Made by a program: the position numbers and the translations under genes
Origin: Verrucomicrobiota bacterium
GTDB lineage: Bacteria; Verrucomicrobiota; Verrucomicrobiia; Opitutales; Opitutaceae
Reading direction: 5' to 3'
Assembly: GCA_023443455.1 (NCBI GenBank)
Contig: JAEZUE010000004.1
Span: 124,001 to 188,000 of the forward strand
Length of the DNA stretch: 64,000 nt
Part shown: in pieces, positions 41,018 through 51,024 of the stretch
How positions within the stretch are numbered: the stretch's first letter is position 1
How the letters are laid out: every line of letters begins with the position of its first letter
Notes under the pieces: generated by a model
What the model was told of the DNA's origin: nothing
What the model saw: the letters and a program-made list of their open reading frames with translations, nothing else
Database searches by the model: none

Positions 41018-43183
41018 TCAGGGCACGGGAGGGGCGGCGCGTTCCGGCGCGACCGCGATCTTGTGCCAGTAGGCCCAATCGTAGCTGTAGGTTCCGTTGC
41101 ACTGGGTCTCGAAACAGAGCGTGTCGCCGGGTTTCGCGGTGTAGCGGATCTCGCGTTTCTGCACGCCCTTCTGGTTGTCGTGGGTGATCGGGTCGAGCAG
41201 CTCGCGGAAGAGGACCCGGCGCGAACCGTTCGCTCCCTCGGCGGTGAGCAGGAAGATCACTCCGTCGGTGACGCCGTCGGGATGGGGGCTGCCGCCCGTG
41301 TCGATGCTGTATTCCCATTCGATGATCGCCGCGCCGGCCGGGGCGGGTACCCACAGCATCGCATCCGGGTGGGCGCCGACGTGGGGGCCGTGCGGGGAGC
41401 CGCCAAGCGGCATTCCGAATTTCGCCGAGAATGCGGTCGGTGCGGGCGACACCATCGGGAAATCGACGGCGGCCTTCTCGGAGGAGAGGTGGTGGGTCTC
41501 GGGGGGCACGTAGGCCGATTCGAGCGGGGCGATCCGCAGGTCCGGATAGTGGGCCTGGGCGGCGAGCAGGCGGGCGCGGATCGCGCGGTCTTCGCCGCGG
41601 GGAAAATAGACGTCGCCCTGGTCGTGGGTGAACGCCGCCGAGGACGACAGACCCGCGAGGTTGGTGATGCGGTCGCGCAAAGCGCCATCGTTGCGCGGGT
41701 TGCCGGTGAGGACCAGTGCGGCGATTTTTTCTCCGTCGAGGGCCTCGATGCGTTCCGCCACAAACGCCTCGTCGTACTCGCGGCCTTGCGGGAACATGAG
41801 TGCCCGGCGGTGGCATTTGTAGGGGATCGCCGAATTCCAGTCGGCGCCGACGATGATGACCACCCCGTCGGGAGGCGTGATGGCGCGCAGGGCGTTGGCG
41901 AGGCTGTTGCCGCCGTCGCTTCGCACCCGTTGCATGTCCCAATAACCGCCCGCTTTGAAGTAGTTGCCCAGGAGCGCCGCGAAAGGCAGGAGCAGGATCG
42001 TCGCGCGCACGGCGAACGGCCACCGGCGCTTCTCGAGCACACCGGCGATCGCGAAACCGAGGAACGCGAGAAACAGCAGGGCCGGTGCGTAGAAATAATA
42101 GTCCTGCCGGGCGTAGGCGTAGGGAATCGTGAGCGGCGGCACGAGGAAGAGCGCGAGGCAGACCACCGCGGCTCGGCGCTGTTTGCCCGCGAGCAGCAGG
42201 GCCCCGAGGGTCGTCAGCCCCAGCCCCCAAGGCGACAGCAGCGACGCGCTCCAACTCTCGGCCATCTCGCGCCAGGTGCCCGGGTCGAGGCGGGCGGCCA
42301 GGGAAAACGTCCCGTAGTTGCCGATCCCCAGCTCCTTCGAGGTGAGAAAATGGGTGGCCGGGTTCAGCTCCTTGATCGAGTCGGCGAAGCGGGTCCACCA
42401 CACCGTCAATGCCAGCGGTGTCACCATCGAGCCGAGCCCCCACGCCGTGGTTGCCCACAGCCGCCGTGGTCCGCGCTTCTCGTTCCAATCCCGCCACAGG
42501 CACCATGCACCGAAAACCGCCGCCGGCACCACCCAAGCGAAGAAGGTCAGGCTCTTCATCGTGCCCGCGGCCGAACCGGCGAGTGCGATGGCCACCAGCC
42601 AATACCAGCGCCGGTCCTGCAGGAGCCGCACGAAAAAATAGAGGTACCAGACCGAACAGCACAACGCGGCCGACTCCTGCAGGAATGCCCGCGAATAGAA
42701 GATGTAGACCGGGCAGGTCAGGATCAGCGCGAGTGTCAGCCAACGACGGCTGCGCGCCATGCCGGCCCGGGCCAGGAGCAGGGCGACTGCCGGCAGCGTC
42801 AGATAGAAACAACCGATCGAAACGATGCGCGCGGCGACGAAGTCCCGGCAGCCCAGGGCGCGCTTCACGCCCACCACCGCCCATTCGTAGAGCGGGAACT
42901 CGAGGGGCGCGCCCCAGGGTTTGCCGAAGATCGGCGTCTCGTAGTTGGGTGAAAAGTTGTTCTGTTCGTCGATGTAGCGGGTGATGATCGCGGTCTGCGC
43001 TTGGCGAAACTCGTGCCCGATCAGGAACGCCGAACTCCAGTTGTAGCGTACCAGCCAAAAATGCGTCGCCAGCGCAACCAGCAGCACGACGCCGGCGAAC
43101 CAGTGTTCGATCCGGCCGGTGGCGGGAGGGGCGGAATGGGCCGGGCGGGGCGTGGACTGAGGGTGTTGGGGGGACGTCGGCAT
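41018..43183 (-). CDS. GT39/ArnT-type membrane glycosyltransferase-like protein
   Basis: A 721-residue protein with about ten predicted membrane helices in residues 25-430 and a soluble C-terminal domain of some 280 residues. The loop after TM1 carries IGHEFRQAQTAIITRYIDEQ, the acidic-Arg loop of lipid-phosphate-dependent GT-C enzymes (PMT_2 family). The tail, with GAAIIEWEYSIDTGG, looks like a carbohydrate-recognition beta-sandwich. It may glycosylate proteins or polysaccharides at the periplasmic face. The start could be 43213 instead, ten codons earlier. It follows another GT-C-like gene. Confidence 0.75.
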   Translation of the reverse strand: MPTSPQHPQSTPRPAHSAPPATGRIEHWFAGVVLLVALATHFWLVRYNWSSAFLIGHEFRQAQTAIITRYIDEQNNFSPNYETPIFGKPWGAPLEFPLYEWAVVGVKRALGCRDFVAARIVSIGCFYLTLPAVALLLARAGMARSRRWLTLALILTCPVYIFYSRAFLQESAALCCSVWYLYFFVRLLQDRRWYWLVAIALAGSAAGTMKSLTFFAWVVPAAVFGAWCLWRDWNEKRGPRRLWATTAWGLGSMVTPLALTVWWTRFADSIKELNPATHFLTSKELGIGNYGTFSLAARLDPGTWREMAESWSASLLSPWGLGLTTLGALLLAGKQRRAAVVCLALFLVPPLTIPYAYARQDYYFYAPALLFLAFLGFAIAGVLEKRRWPFAVRATILLLPFAALLGNYFKAGGYWDMQRVRSDGGNSLANALRAITPPDGVVIIVGADWNSAIPYKCHRRALMFPQGREYDEAFVAERIEALDGEKIAALVLTGNPRNDGALRDRITNLAGLSSSAAFTHDQGDVYFPRGEDRAIRARLLAAQAHYPDLRIAPLESAYVPPETHHLSSEKAAVDFPMVSPAPTAFSAKFGMPLGGSPHGPHVGAHPDAMLWVPAPAGAAIIEWEYSIDTGGSPHPDGVTDGVIFLLTAEGANGSRRVLFRELLDPITHDNQKGVQKREIRYTAKPGDTLCFETQCNGTYSYDWAYWHKIAVAPERAAPPVP

Positions 43184-43254
43184 GTGGCGACAAGTGCGCG
43201 CAGGGTTAACCATGGCCCATGCCCGGTGGTCAACCGGTCGCTCGGGAAAATGGC

Positions 43255-45723
43255 CTATTCCTTCGTGGCCTCGATCCGCAGCACAACCGGCCCGACCGCG
43301 TAATTGGGGTCGATCAGGAGGCCGAACCAGCCCTGCGCTCCCGGCGACCAGCCGTGGAAACGGTGCGCCTGCCCGGGGGCCGGCAGGCCCGCCTGTTCGA
43401 GGATCTGTACCCGATCTCCGGCGACCCAAACCAGACGCAGCACCGGCAGCTCCCCCTCGGGGGCGGCGAGCGTGAGCGCCCGCCCGTCGAAGGATGCCAG
43501 CGGTGTCTGCGCGCGGAACCAGACCTGCCCGCCGGGCCGCAGGAGGAGCCCGTCCGCCCGGATCTCCGCGCCGCGGGTGACGATGCCCTCGGGCCGCCAA
43601 TCCCCGGAGATCAGAGCGGCGGCCGCGAGGGTCGGCGGCGTGGCATCGTCGTCCTGGGCGTTGGCGAAGAGACGTGGCGGCGGCCGGTCGTCGACCGGCC
43701 CGTGCTCGATGCGCGGCGCCTCCCAGCCGCTTTCGCCGCAGCCCTCCATTCCCGCTTCGGGGGCGACGGTGAACCGGACCCTGCGACCGGCGCAGTCGAT
43801 CGGGATCGGCGCTTCGACACGTTCCGCCCCGGAGGCGAGTTCGAGGGTGGTCTCCTCCCGGAAGGGCCGCCAATCTTCGCCCTCGGCCAGATCGACGCGA
43901 AACCGCGCCCGCAGAGGGCGGGCGGTACCGGCGCCGGGGATGCGGCGGACGACCGCCCGGGCGTCGAGGCGGCCGGCGAGCCCGGTGAACTCGAGGCTGG
44001 CCGACCGCTCCACATCCCCGAACAGCGGCCGACCGCTCCCCAGTCGTTGGATACTGCAGCCGGGGGCGGCGACGAGCAGGGCCGGATCGTAGTTGCAGCC
44101 CAGGTCGTTGAGCCGGTGCAACGGGTCGTCGGGCACGCTCAGATTGGTGCGCAGTCTGTACTCGCGGATAAACCACCCCCGCAGCTGCGGCAGCTCGGAA
44201 TGCGCGCGTAGGACCGCGTCGAGCTCGGGCGCGCGGTAGTCCCAGGGCACCGCGCCGTAGATCCGGCGCAGCCGCTCCGGCCGCACGATTTCCCGCGTCA
44301 GCAGGGCCGCCTCGCGCGGGCCCGCGGAGGTGCCCTCGGCATACCAGAGAGGAAACCCGGCAATGCGCACCGGCGGCCAGACACGGTCGAGCCATTCGGT
44401 CCCCGCGGTGAAGAGGACCGGATGGCGGCCGTCGGCGCGGGCCGGAGGCAGGTTGGCCCCCAGTTCGACGAAAGCCGCCGCGAGATCGGGCGGGATCTTC
44501 AGGCCGGCGATGTAGTGGAATCTCGGGTCCGTGTCGCCGGGGGCCACGTAGCTGCCGCGGCTGGCCGGGGAGTGGCCCAGTTGCGAACGCTGCCCCTGCC
44601 ACGCCGAGATGCCGGCCGCGAGCCCGAGGGCGGCGACCGGCAACGCGACCACGAGACCCGCGCCGCGTCCGGCCGGGCGGAGCTCGAAGCCGAGGGCGAG
44701 CGCAGTCGCCAACGCCAAGGCGCCGCCGAGTCCGACGTGGCTGATCTCGTGGTTGGTCGCGAGCAGGGCCAGCGCCGCGAGCGCAAAGCCGCCGGTCGAC
44801 ACCAGCAGCAATACCCGGTCGAGGGCGGCACGGTGCCGCCAGCCCCACGCTGCGACAGCGAGAAACAGCGCGACACAGACCGCGCCGATCTGCGGCACGA
44901 GCGACGGGCCGTAGTAGTCGTGGCGTGGTGTCAGGTAGAAACTCCAGGTTGCGAGCGCGCGCAGGTAGGCGGCGCGCTCCGGGCCCGCCAGCCCGAGGAC
45001 GTTGCGACTCCATTCCGCGGGGCTTGCTCCCGTCAACGTGAGCTCGAGCCCGAGGGGCAGGGCGACGCCGGCGACCAGCACCAGACCGAGCATGCCGAGC
45101 GCCCCGGTGCGTCGCGGCGGGTGGAGGATGGCGGTGCGGAGCGCGAAGAAGGAGCAGGCGGCGAGGGCGACGAGCTGGAAGCTGATCTTGTTGAGGCCGC
45201 CGAGCGTGAGCGCGACGGCGAGCAACAGGTGCCATCTCCAGCTCCGTGCCTTCAGCGTCGGCGCGATCGCCGCCGCCCAGGCCGCAGCCGCGAGGCAGAG
45301 CACCCCGAGCGGGTTGTACCAGAGGATTGTATGTTGGGCAGCGGTACAGGCGACGAGCGTGCCGGCGAGCGCCAGGGCCGGCATCGCCGGCCACCGCCGC
45401 CGGAGCAGCGTGGCCAGGCCGAGCGTGGCGCCGAGGATCAGGGCCAGGCCGCCCCGCGTCAGCCCGAGGTAGGTGCCGCCCCCGAATGCCTCGATGCCGC
45501 GGCTCAGGTGGAGAAAACCGGCCTGGATCGGGGTGATGAAATCGGTGTAGGGCTTCTCCCCGGCCCCGATCCGGCCGATCGCCGACATCACCAACCCGTA
45601 GTCCATGAAGTCGCGCAGATGGTCGTGGTGGCGCCACCAGGGCAGGGCGCACAGCGACGCGACAACAGCCGCGGCGAGCAGGAAGACCGGGTGGCGAAAC
45701 TTTGGCGACAAGGGCGGGGGCAT
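43255..45723 (-). CDS. Large GT-C-type membrane protein
   Basis: An 822-residue protein with a hydrophobic N-terminal half (about 11-13 helices, residues 12-430) and a soluble C-terminal half. The first loop has DFMDYGLVMSAIGRIGAGEK followed by PYTDFITPIQAG, a pattern of membrane glycosyltransferase-like proteins that use the first periplasmic loop for catalysis. The C-terminal half contains beta-rich segments (RRVRFTVAPEAGMEGCGESG). It shares topology with its neighbour at 41018 but little sequence, so I do not give a substrate. Its start lies 58 nt after the M3 peptidase stop. Confidence 0.7.
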   Translation of the reverse strand: MPPPLSPKFRHPVFLLAAAVVASLCALPWWRHHDHLRDFMDYGLVMSAIGRIGAGEKPYTDFITPIQAGFLHLSRGIEAFGGGTYLGLTRGGLALILGATLGLATLLRRRWPAMPALALAGTLVACTAAQHTILWYNPLGVLCLAAAAWAAAIAPTLKARSWRWHLLLAVALTLGGLNKISFQLVALAACSFFALRTAILHPPRRTGALGMLGLVLVAGVALPLGLELTLTGASPAEWSRNVLGLAGPERAAYLRALATWSFYLTPRHDYYGPSLVPQIGAVCVALFLAVAAWGWRHRAALDRVLLLVSTGGFALAALALLATNHEISHVGLGGALALATALALGFELRPAGRGAGLVVALPVAALGLAAGISAWQGQRSQLGHSPASRGSYVAPGDTDPRFHYIAGLKIPPDLAAAFVELGANLPPARADGRHPVLFTAGTEWLDRVWPPVRIAGFPLWYAEGTSAGPREAALLTREIVRPERLRRIYGAVPWDYRAPELDAVLRAHSELPQLRGWFIREYRLRTNLSVPDDPLHRLNDLGCNYDPALLVAAPGCSIQRLGSGRPLFGDVERSASLEFTGLAGRLDARAVVRRIPGAGTARPLRARFRVDLAEGEDWRPFREETTLELASGAERVEAPIPIDCAGRRVRFTVAPEAGMEGCGESGWEAPRIEHGPVDDRPPPRLFANAQDDDATPPTLAAAALISGDWRPEGIVTRGAEIRADGLLLRPGGQVWFRAQTPLASFDGRALTLAAPEGELPVLRLVWVAGDRVQILEQAGLPAPGQAHRFHGWSPGAQGWFGLLIDPNYAVGPVVLRIEATKE

Positions 45724-45781
45724 GCTCCGGTGGCGAAGGCTGGGCCGCCCCCGTGCCGCGGCAAGGGCTTTCGGGTGGGGC

Positions 45782-47953
45782 CTACTGCGCGGCCGCCGTC
45801 GCTCCGCCGCCGGCGAGTCCCCGCCGCTCGAGCAACGGGGCGATGTCGGGGTCGCGGCCGGCGAAGGCGCGGTACAGGTCCATCGCGGGGGCCGAGCCGC
45901 CGCGCGAGAGCACGTGGGCGCGGAGCCGATCGCCGTTGGCGCGCGTGAGGCCGCCGTTCTCCTTGAACCATTCGACGCTGTCGGCATCGAGCACCTCGGC
46001 CCAGAGGTAGGAGTAGTAGCCGGCGTGGTAGTTGTTGTTGAAGACGTGGGAGAAGTAGGTGCTGCGGTAGCGCGGCGGCACGGGCGCGAAATCGACGCCG
46101 GCGCGGGCCAGGGCCTCTTGTTCGAACGCGGCCACGTCGCCGGGGAACCGGTCGGGCGCGAGCTGGTGCCAGGCCTGGTCGAGCAGGGCGGCGGCGAGGT
46201 ATTCGGTCGTCTTGTACCCCTGGTTGAAGCGTTTGGTGGCCTCGAGCTTGGCGAGCAGCTCCTCGGGCATGGGCTCGCCGGTCTGGAAGTGTTTGGCGTA
46301 GTTGCGCAGAACCTCGGGCCAGGTGGCCCACATCTCGTTGACCTGCGAGGGGAACTCCACGAAGTCGCGCGGCACCGCCGTGCCGGCAAAGCGCGGGTAG
46401 CGCACCGCCGAGAACATCCCGTGCAGCGCGTGCCCGAACTCGTGGAAGGCGGTGACGACCTCGTCGAAGGTGAGCAGCGTGGGCTCGCCGGCCGCGGGCG
46501 CCGCGACGTTGAGGTGGTTGGCGATCACCGGGCGGGTGCCGAGCAACGTCGATTGCGGCACGTAGGCGCTCATCCAGGCGCCGCCGCGCTTCGAGGGGCG
46601 GGCGTACCAGTCGACGATGAAATAGGCGAGGGTGGCGCCGTCGGCCTCGCGCACCTCGAACACGCGCACGCTCGGCTCGTAGACGGGCAGGTCGGGCCGC
46701 TCGTGGAAGGTGAGGCCGTAGAGCCGGGTCGCGGCGAAGAACACGCCGTCGCGCAGCACGTGCTCGAGTTCCAGGTACGGGCGCAGCCGGTTCTCGTCGA
46801 AGTCGTGGCGTTCCCGGCGGAGCATCTCGGCGTAGTAGTCCCAATCGGCCGCGGCGAGCGTGGCGCCGGGGTGGTCGCGGGCGAGCAGGCGCTGCAGATC
46901 GGCGGCCTCGGCGCGGGCGTTGGCCACCGCCGCCGGGGCGAGGCGGCCGAGCAGGCCGTTGACGGCCTCCGGCGTGCCGGCGGTCTGGCGCTCGAGCATG
47001 AAGGCCGCGTGGGTGGGGTAGCCGAGGATCGAGGCGCGCTCGGTGCGCAGGCGCACGAGCCGGAGCACGTTGTCGCGGTTGTCGAACTCGCCGCCGCGGC
47101 CGCCGCGGGCCATCGATGTCTCCAGAATCTCCTGCCGCAGGCCGCGGTCGGAAAGCGAGGCGAGCAGCGGCTGGCCGGTGGTGTTGCGCAGGCGCAGCAG
47201 ATGCTGGCCGGGGTGGCCGGCCTGCTCGGCCGCGGTGGCGGCGGCGGAAATCTCGGCGGCGGTGAGGCCGGCGAGGCGGGCCGGGTCGGTCACGAGCACG
47301 GCCGAGGCGTTGACCTCTTTGATGACGTTCTGGCCGAAACGGGTCTCGAGGCTGGCGAGCTCGGCGTTGATCGCCTTCAGGCGCTCCTTCTGCGCGGCGG
47401 GCAGCGCGGCGCCGGCGCGCACGAAGTCCTCATGCGTCTTTTCGACCAGCCGGAGCGATTCCGGATCGAGGCCGAGCTGCGCGCGTCGGGCGAAAACGGC
47501 GTCGACGCGGGCGAACAGCGCCGGGTCGAGCAGCATGCGGTCGCCGAGGGCGGCGAGGCGGGGGGCGAGCGCCTCGTCGAGGGCTTGGCGCACGGGATTG
47601 GTGTCGGCGCCTTCGAGCCCCGAGAAGATGCGCTGGATCCGGTCGAGCCGGGTGCCGCAGCGTTCGAGGGCGACGATGGTGTTCTCGAAGGTGGCCGGCT
47701 CGGGGTTGGCCGTGATGGCGTCGACCTCGCGCTCGTTTTCGGCGATCGCGAAGTCGAAGGCCGGGGCGAAGTGCTCGTCGCGGATCAGGTCGAAACGCGG
47801 GAAGCCGAACGGCAGGGCGCTCTCGACGAGCAACGGATTTTCCGGAGGCGGGGACACGGGATCGGCCCCGGCACAGGCGAGGCCGCCGGTGACGGCCGCG
47901 AGGGCGAGGGTGCGTTGCAGGAACCGTGGGGAGCGCAGGGTGGGGATCGGCAT
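45782..47953 (-). CDS. M3-family zinc oligopeptidase, exported
   Basis: A 723-residue thimet-type metallopeptidase of the Dcp/PrlC group, which cuts short peptides or dipeptides. The zinc site is HEFGHALHGMF near residue 500, with the third ligand Glu in FPSQVNEMW, and the downstream YRSTYFSHVFNNNYHAGYYSY provides the substrate-binding Tyr/His. The N-terminus (RTLALAAVTGGLACAGADP) is a signal peptide, perhaps of a lipoprotein, favouring a periplasmic Dcp-like role. It lies between HIT and GT-C genes in a leftward run. Confidence 0.93.
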   Translation of the reverse strand: MPIPTLRSPRFLQRTLALAAVTGGLACAGADPVSPPPENPLLVESALPFGFPRFDLIRDEHFAPAFDFAIAENEREVDAITANPEPATFENTIVALERCGTRLDRIQRIFSGLEGADTNPVRQALDEALAPRLAALGDRMLLDPALFARVDAVFARRAQLGLDPESLRLVEKTHEDFVRAGAALPAAQKERLKAINAELASLETRFGQNVIKEVNASAVLVTDPARLAGLTAAEISAAATAAEQAGHPGQHLLRLRNTTGQPLLASLSDRGLRQEILETSMARGGRGGEFDNRDNVLRLVRLRTERASILGYPTHAAFMLERQTAGTPEAVNGLLGRLAPAAVANARAEAADLQRLLARDHPGATLAAADWDYYAEMLRRERHDFDENRLRPYLELEHVLRDGVFFAATRLYGLTFHERPDLPVYEPSVRVFEVREADGATLAYFIVDWYARPSKRGGAWMSAYVPQSTLLGTRPVIANHLNVAAPAAGEPTLLTFDEVVTAFHEFGHALHGMFSAVRYPRFAGTAVPRDFVEFPSQVNEMWATWPEVLRNYAKHFQTGEPMPEELLAKLEATKRFNQGYKTTEYLAAALLDQAWHQLAPDRFPGDVAAFEQEALARAGVDFAPVPPRYRSTYFSHVFNNNYHAGYYSYLWAEVLDADSVEWFKENGGLTRANGDRLRAHVLSRGGSAPAMDLYRAFAGRDPDIAPLLERRGLAGGGATAAAQ

Positions 47954-48007
47954 GGGCGGGAGAATGCTGGTGCAGGCTCCCGCTGCAAGAACTGCGCCGC
48001 GGCGTAA

Positions 48008-48433
48008 TCAGAGTGCCGCGCGGATCGCGGCGATCTGCGTCGCGTAGCCGGCCTCGTCGAGCAGGCGCTTCTCCGTGGGCATCATCTCGAAGGTCGAGCC
48101 CCACGACGTGCCGCCCTCGTACTTCGGCACGAGATGGAAGTGCAGGTGGGGCAGCTTGTCGGAGTAGGCGCCGTAGTTGATCTTCTTCGCGCCGGTGGCG
48201 GCCTTGATCGCCCGGGCGGCGCGGGCCACATCCTGCGTGAAGAGCGCGAGCTCCTCGGCCGGCAGCTCGAAGAGCTCGTTGACGTGCCCGCGATAGGCCA
48301 CGACGCAGCGACCGGGGTGGGTCTGTTCGCGGAAGAGGTAGAGCGTGGAGGCCGCCAGGGGGGCGATCTCGATCATGAGGTCGTGAAGGCGCTGGTCCTT
48401 CCGGCAATAGAAGCAATCGGGTAACTCGGACAT
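48008..48433 (-). CDS. HIT-family nucleotide hydrolase/transferase
   Basis: A 141-residue protein with the histidine triad HLHFHLVP and an N-terminal CFYC pair (ELPDCFYCRKDQ) that may bind zinc, as in many bacterial HIT proteins. The start at 48433 (MSELPDC) is chosen over an upstream Met at 48484. HIT proteins hydrolyse nucleotide phosphoramidates or dinucleotides; the substrate here is unknown. It is followed by the M3 peptidase after 54 nt. Confidence 0.9.
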   Translation of the reverse strand: MSELPDCFYCRKDQRLHDLMIEIAPLAASTLYLFREQTHPGRCVVAYRGHVNELFELPAEELALFTQDVARAARAIKAATGAKKINYGAYSDKLPHLHFHLVPKYEGGTSWGSTFEMMPTEKRLLDEAGYATQIAAIRAAL

Positions 48434-48493
48434 GGCGACACGTTGGGCGGGGCCGCGGGCGCGGGCAACCGCGGCGTTGCGCACGTTGATGAA

Positions 48494-50812
48494 TCAGCGG
48501 CCGAAGACGCCGAAGAGATAGGCGTAGAGCGCCATCTTGCCGCGCATCGTCTGGCGGGGCGTGAACTCGCCGTTGGCCCAGCAGTAACGGGAGTTGAAAT
48601 ACGACTCCTGCTGCGGCCACTGTTCCCAGGCGGGGTGGCCTCGGTCGGTGAACCAGCGCGGGTTCGAGCCGTTGTAGGGCCCGCCCCAGGGATCCATGTT
48701 GTTGTAGGGCGTGTGGCCGGGATGAAGGCCCGGGGTGCCGTCGTTGCGGCCGGAGGTGTAGCAGTTCACGTAGCTGCGCGGGCCCAGGCCGGTCATCTCG
48801 ATCAGGTTCGACGGGTTGCGCCCGAGGCTCCAGTCGGCCTCGAGGATCAGCGTGCGGGCGAGGCGGTCCTTCTCCTTCGGATCGGCCGCGAACGCGTGGG
48901 CGAGGATGGCGATGTCGAGCGGCTGCGCCGTGCGCCAGTAGCTGTGCGTGGATCGTCGCGACGGGCGCTCCTCGGCGGGGCGCACATGGGCGTCGAGCGC
49001 CTGCTTGCGCAGCGCGGCGCGCAGGTTCTTGGCGAGCTTGCGGTGGTGCTGCGGGTGCGGGGTGTTGAGGTAGGCGGCGGTGGCGAAGATCTGCGACCAC
49101 TCCTCGCCCTGCTCGATGTTGCGGGGCCCCCGGGCGCACACGCTGTCGGCGGCGACGACGTCCTCCCACTCGGTTTCGCCGGTGACGTTGTAGAGGAAGG
49201 CGGCGGCCGTGATGCGGAAGTCGCGACCCCGCATGTAGGCGTCGCCGATCTCCTGGCGCTCGTCGAGTTGTTGGCGCTCGGCGGGTTGGGCGGAGGCGAA
49301 ACGGTAGGCCTTGATCGCCTCGTCGCGGTAGCGGGCCATCAGTGCCGAGTTTTTGGCGACGCGGAAGGCGTCGGCCAGCATGGCGCAGTTGGCGGCGTTG
49401 GCCCACGCGGCCATCGTGGTGGCGCCGGCCTGGAACATGGTCGAGTGGTCGCGGGTGGGGTTGGTGAGGCCGTGGCAGTAGGCGTCGCCGTCGCGCAGGC
49501 TCAGCCAGAGGTCGACCTCGTTGCGCGCCTCGTCGATGAGGTCCGGGATGCCGTTGCCGCTCTCGCGGATGTCGAGGTTGTCGTGTCCGAGCTTCCCGTT
49601 GGTGAGCAGATAGGGCAGCAGCAGGTCGTAGATGTTGGAGACGTGGCCGAGGTGGCGGTCCCAGTCGAGCGCGTCGGAGTGGCCGCCCTGCGCGATCGTG
49701 GTCGTCGGGTTGCCGGGCAGGCGGTGGTGCCAAAACAGCGATTCCTCGGGCAGCTTGAAGTGCGGTTCGTCCCACGTGTCGCCCTGCCGTTCCTTCCACA
49801 CGCGGTCGAAGGGATCGAGCGAGGTGAGGTAGATCGTGAAGCCCGCCGGTTCTTCGCCGGCGAGGAAACGCGGCTGTCGCGGGGTGGGCGTGATGCCGGC
49901 GGCCGGTTCGCCGATGCGCATGTAGTAGTAGCCGCGCAACGAGGTCTTGAACGGCTCGAACAGCGCGTCGTCGCGGATGGCGAATTCGGCGCTGCAGCCC
50001 ACGCCGTCGACGACGAGGCGGTAGGTGCCGGGGCGCGTGAAGTCGGAGAAGTCGACGTTCCAGACGGCGGAGCCGGTGAGGTTGCGTTTCCCGGCGTCGT
50101 CGGCGCTGCTCTTCCGCCAGAACTTCACGGTGCCGGCGGGAAAGTTCTCGCGGGTCGCCACGTCGTGCAGCCAGGTGCGGCGACCCTCGAACGGGGCGTA
50201 GTCGCGCGCCCCGCCGTCGCCGAGCCAGAGATACAGGTCGGCCGCCTTGATGCCGCTGTCCGGCGTGTAGCCGGCGAGGTTGACATGGATCGCCTCCGAG
50301 CGGGACGACTCGAGGTCGAAGGTGAAGGCGGCTTCGGCGGAGTCGGATGCGGTGGCCGGCGCGATGGCGAGCGTGTAGCGGGCGCCGGGTTTGAGGGGGT
50401 GCGGCAGGCGCAGGAAGAGCCAGTGGTCGAGGCAGTAGTCCCAGTTGTGGGTGGTGTTGAGCACCTTCGACTTGCGGTGCACGGCGGTCGGCGCGAGGCC
50501 GGCGGGCGCGTAGCGTTCGTCGTCGGGCGAGGTGAGTATCCACGACCCGGTGTCGGTGGCCGCGGCGATGTCGAGGGGGGCGCCGAAGGCCACGAGTCGG
50601 TCGGCGTCGGCGCCGAGGGAATGGCCGGCGTTGGCGTCGGGTCCGGCGCCGTCGTCGCGGAAGACGACCTCGCCGTCGCGGAAATGGAGGAGGAGAACCT
50701 GTTCGTCGACCGGGCCGACCTCGGCGAGTTGGGTGGCAAAAACCACCGAGGGAAAGGTGACGGCGAGGGTCAGGAATGAGGTGAAAGCCCGGCGGAGAGT
50801 CGTGGGTGTCAT
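48494..50812 (-). CDS. Glycoside hydrolase family 9 protein
   Basis: A 772-residue exported enzyme with a signal peptide (AFTSFLTLAVTFPSVVFA). An N-terminal beta region and a CelD-N-type Ig-like domain (about 165-260, with NVDFSDFTRPGTYRLVVDGV) precede the alpha-barrel catalytic domain. The Asp motif GGHSDALDWDRHLGH and C-terminal WANGEFTPRQTMRGKMA fit GH9, although the latter deviates from the NEVAIDYNA-type endoglucanase motif. It therefore may be an exo-type or atypical beta-glucanase rather than a classic cellulase. It begins a leftward gene run. Confidence 0.85.
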   Translation of the reverse strand: MTPTTLRRAFTSFLTLAVTFPSVVFATQLAEVGPVDEQVLLLHFRDGEVVFRDDGAGPDANAGHSLGADADRLVAFGAPLDIAAATDTGSWILTSPDDERYAPAGLAPTAVHRKSKVLNTTHNWDYCLDHWLFLRLPHPLKPGARYTLAIAPATASDSAEAAFTFDLESSRSEAIHVNLAGYTPDSGIKAADLYLWLGDGGARDYAPFEGRRTWLHDVATRENFPAGTVKFWRKSSADDAGKRNLTGSAVWNVDFSDFTRPGTYRLVVDGVGCSAEFAIRDDALFEPFKTSLRGYYYMRIGEPAAGITPTPRQPRFLAGEEPAGFTIYLTSLDPFDRVWKERQGDTWDEPHFKLPEESLFWHHRLPGNPTTTIAQGGHSDALDWDRHLGHVSNIYDLLLPYLLTNGKLGHDNLDIRESGNGIPDLIDEARNEVDLWLSLRDGDAYCHGLTNPTRDHSTMFQAGATTMAAWANAANCAMLADAFRVAKNSALMARYRDEAIKAYRFASAQPAERQQLDERQEIGDAYMRGRDFRITAAAFLYNVTGETEWEDVVAADSVCARGPRNIEQGEEWSQIFATAAYLNTPHPQHHRKLAKNLRAALRKQALDAHVRPAEERPSRRSTHSYWRTAQPLDIAILAHAFAADPKEKDRLARTLILEADWSLGRNPSNLIEMTGLGPRSYVNCYTSGRNDGTPGLHPGHTPYNNMDPWGGPYNGSNPRWFTDRGHPAWEQWPQQESYFNSRYCWANGEFTPRQTMRGKMALYAYLFGVFGR

Positions 50813-50964
50813 CGATGGATTCGGGGGATTCTGCAGGGTGGTGGATCGGTCGGCATCTTCAACTCCCGAACGCCGCACCCCGATGCAACGATCGTGGACA
50901 AGTGGCATGAGCCGCCGGACATTCCCCTCGTCGGACCGCGGGCGCGCCGGCGTACGGGAACAAC

Positions 50965-50991
50965 GGAAAAGGGCACCGCGAGGCGGCGCCC
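50965..50991 (-). terminator. Intrinsic terminator after HTH-EIIA gene
   Basis: On the minus strand GGGCGCCGC and GCGGTGCCC (one wobble) form a 9-bp stem followed by four T, 34 nt past the stop. Confidence 0.65.
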
Positions 50992-51024
50992 TTCGATGGA
51001 TCGCGAAACAACGCGGAACGGGGA

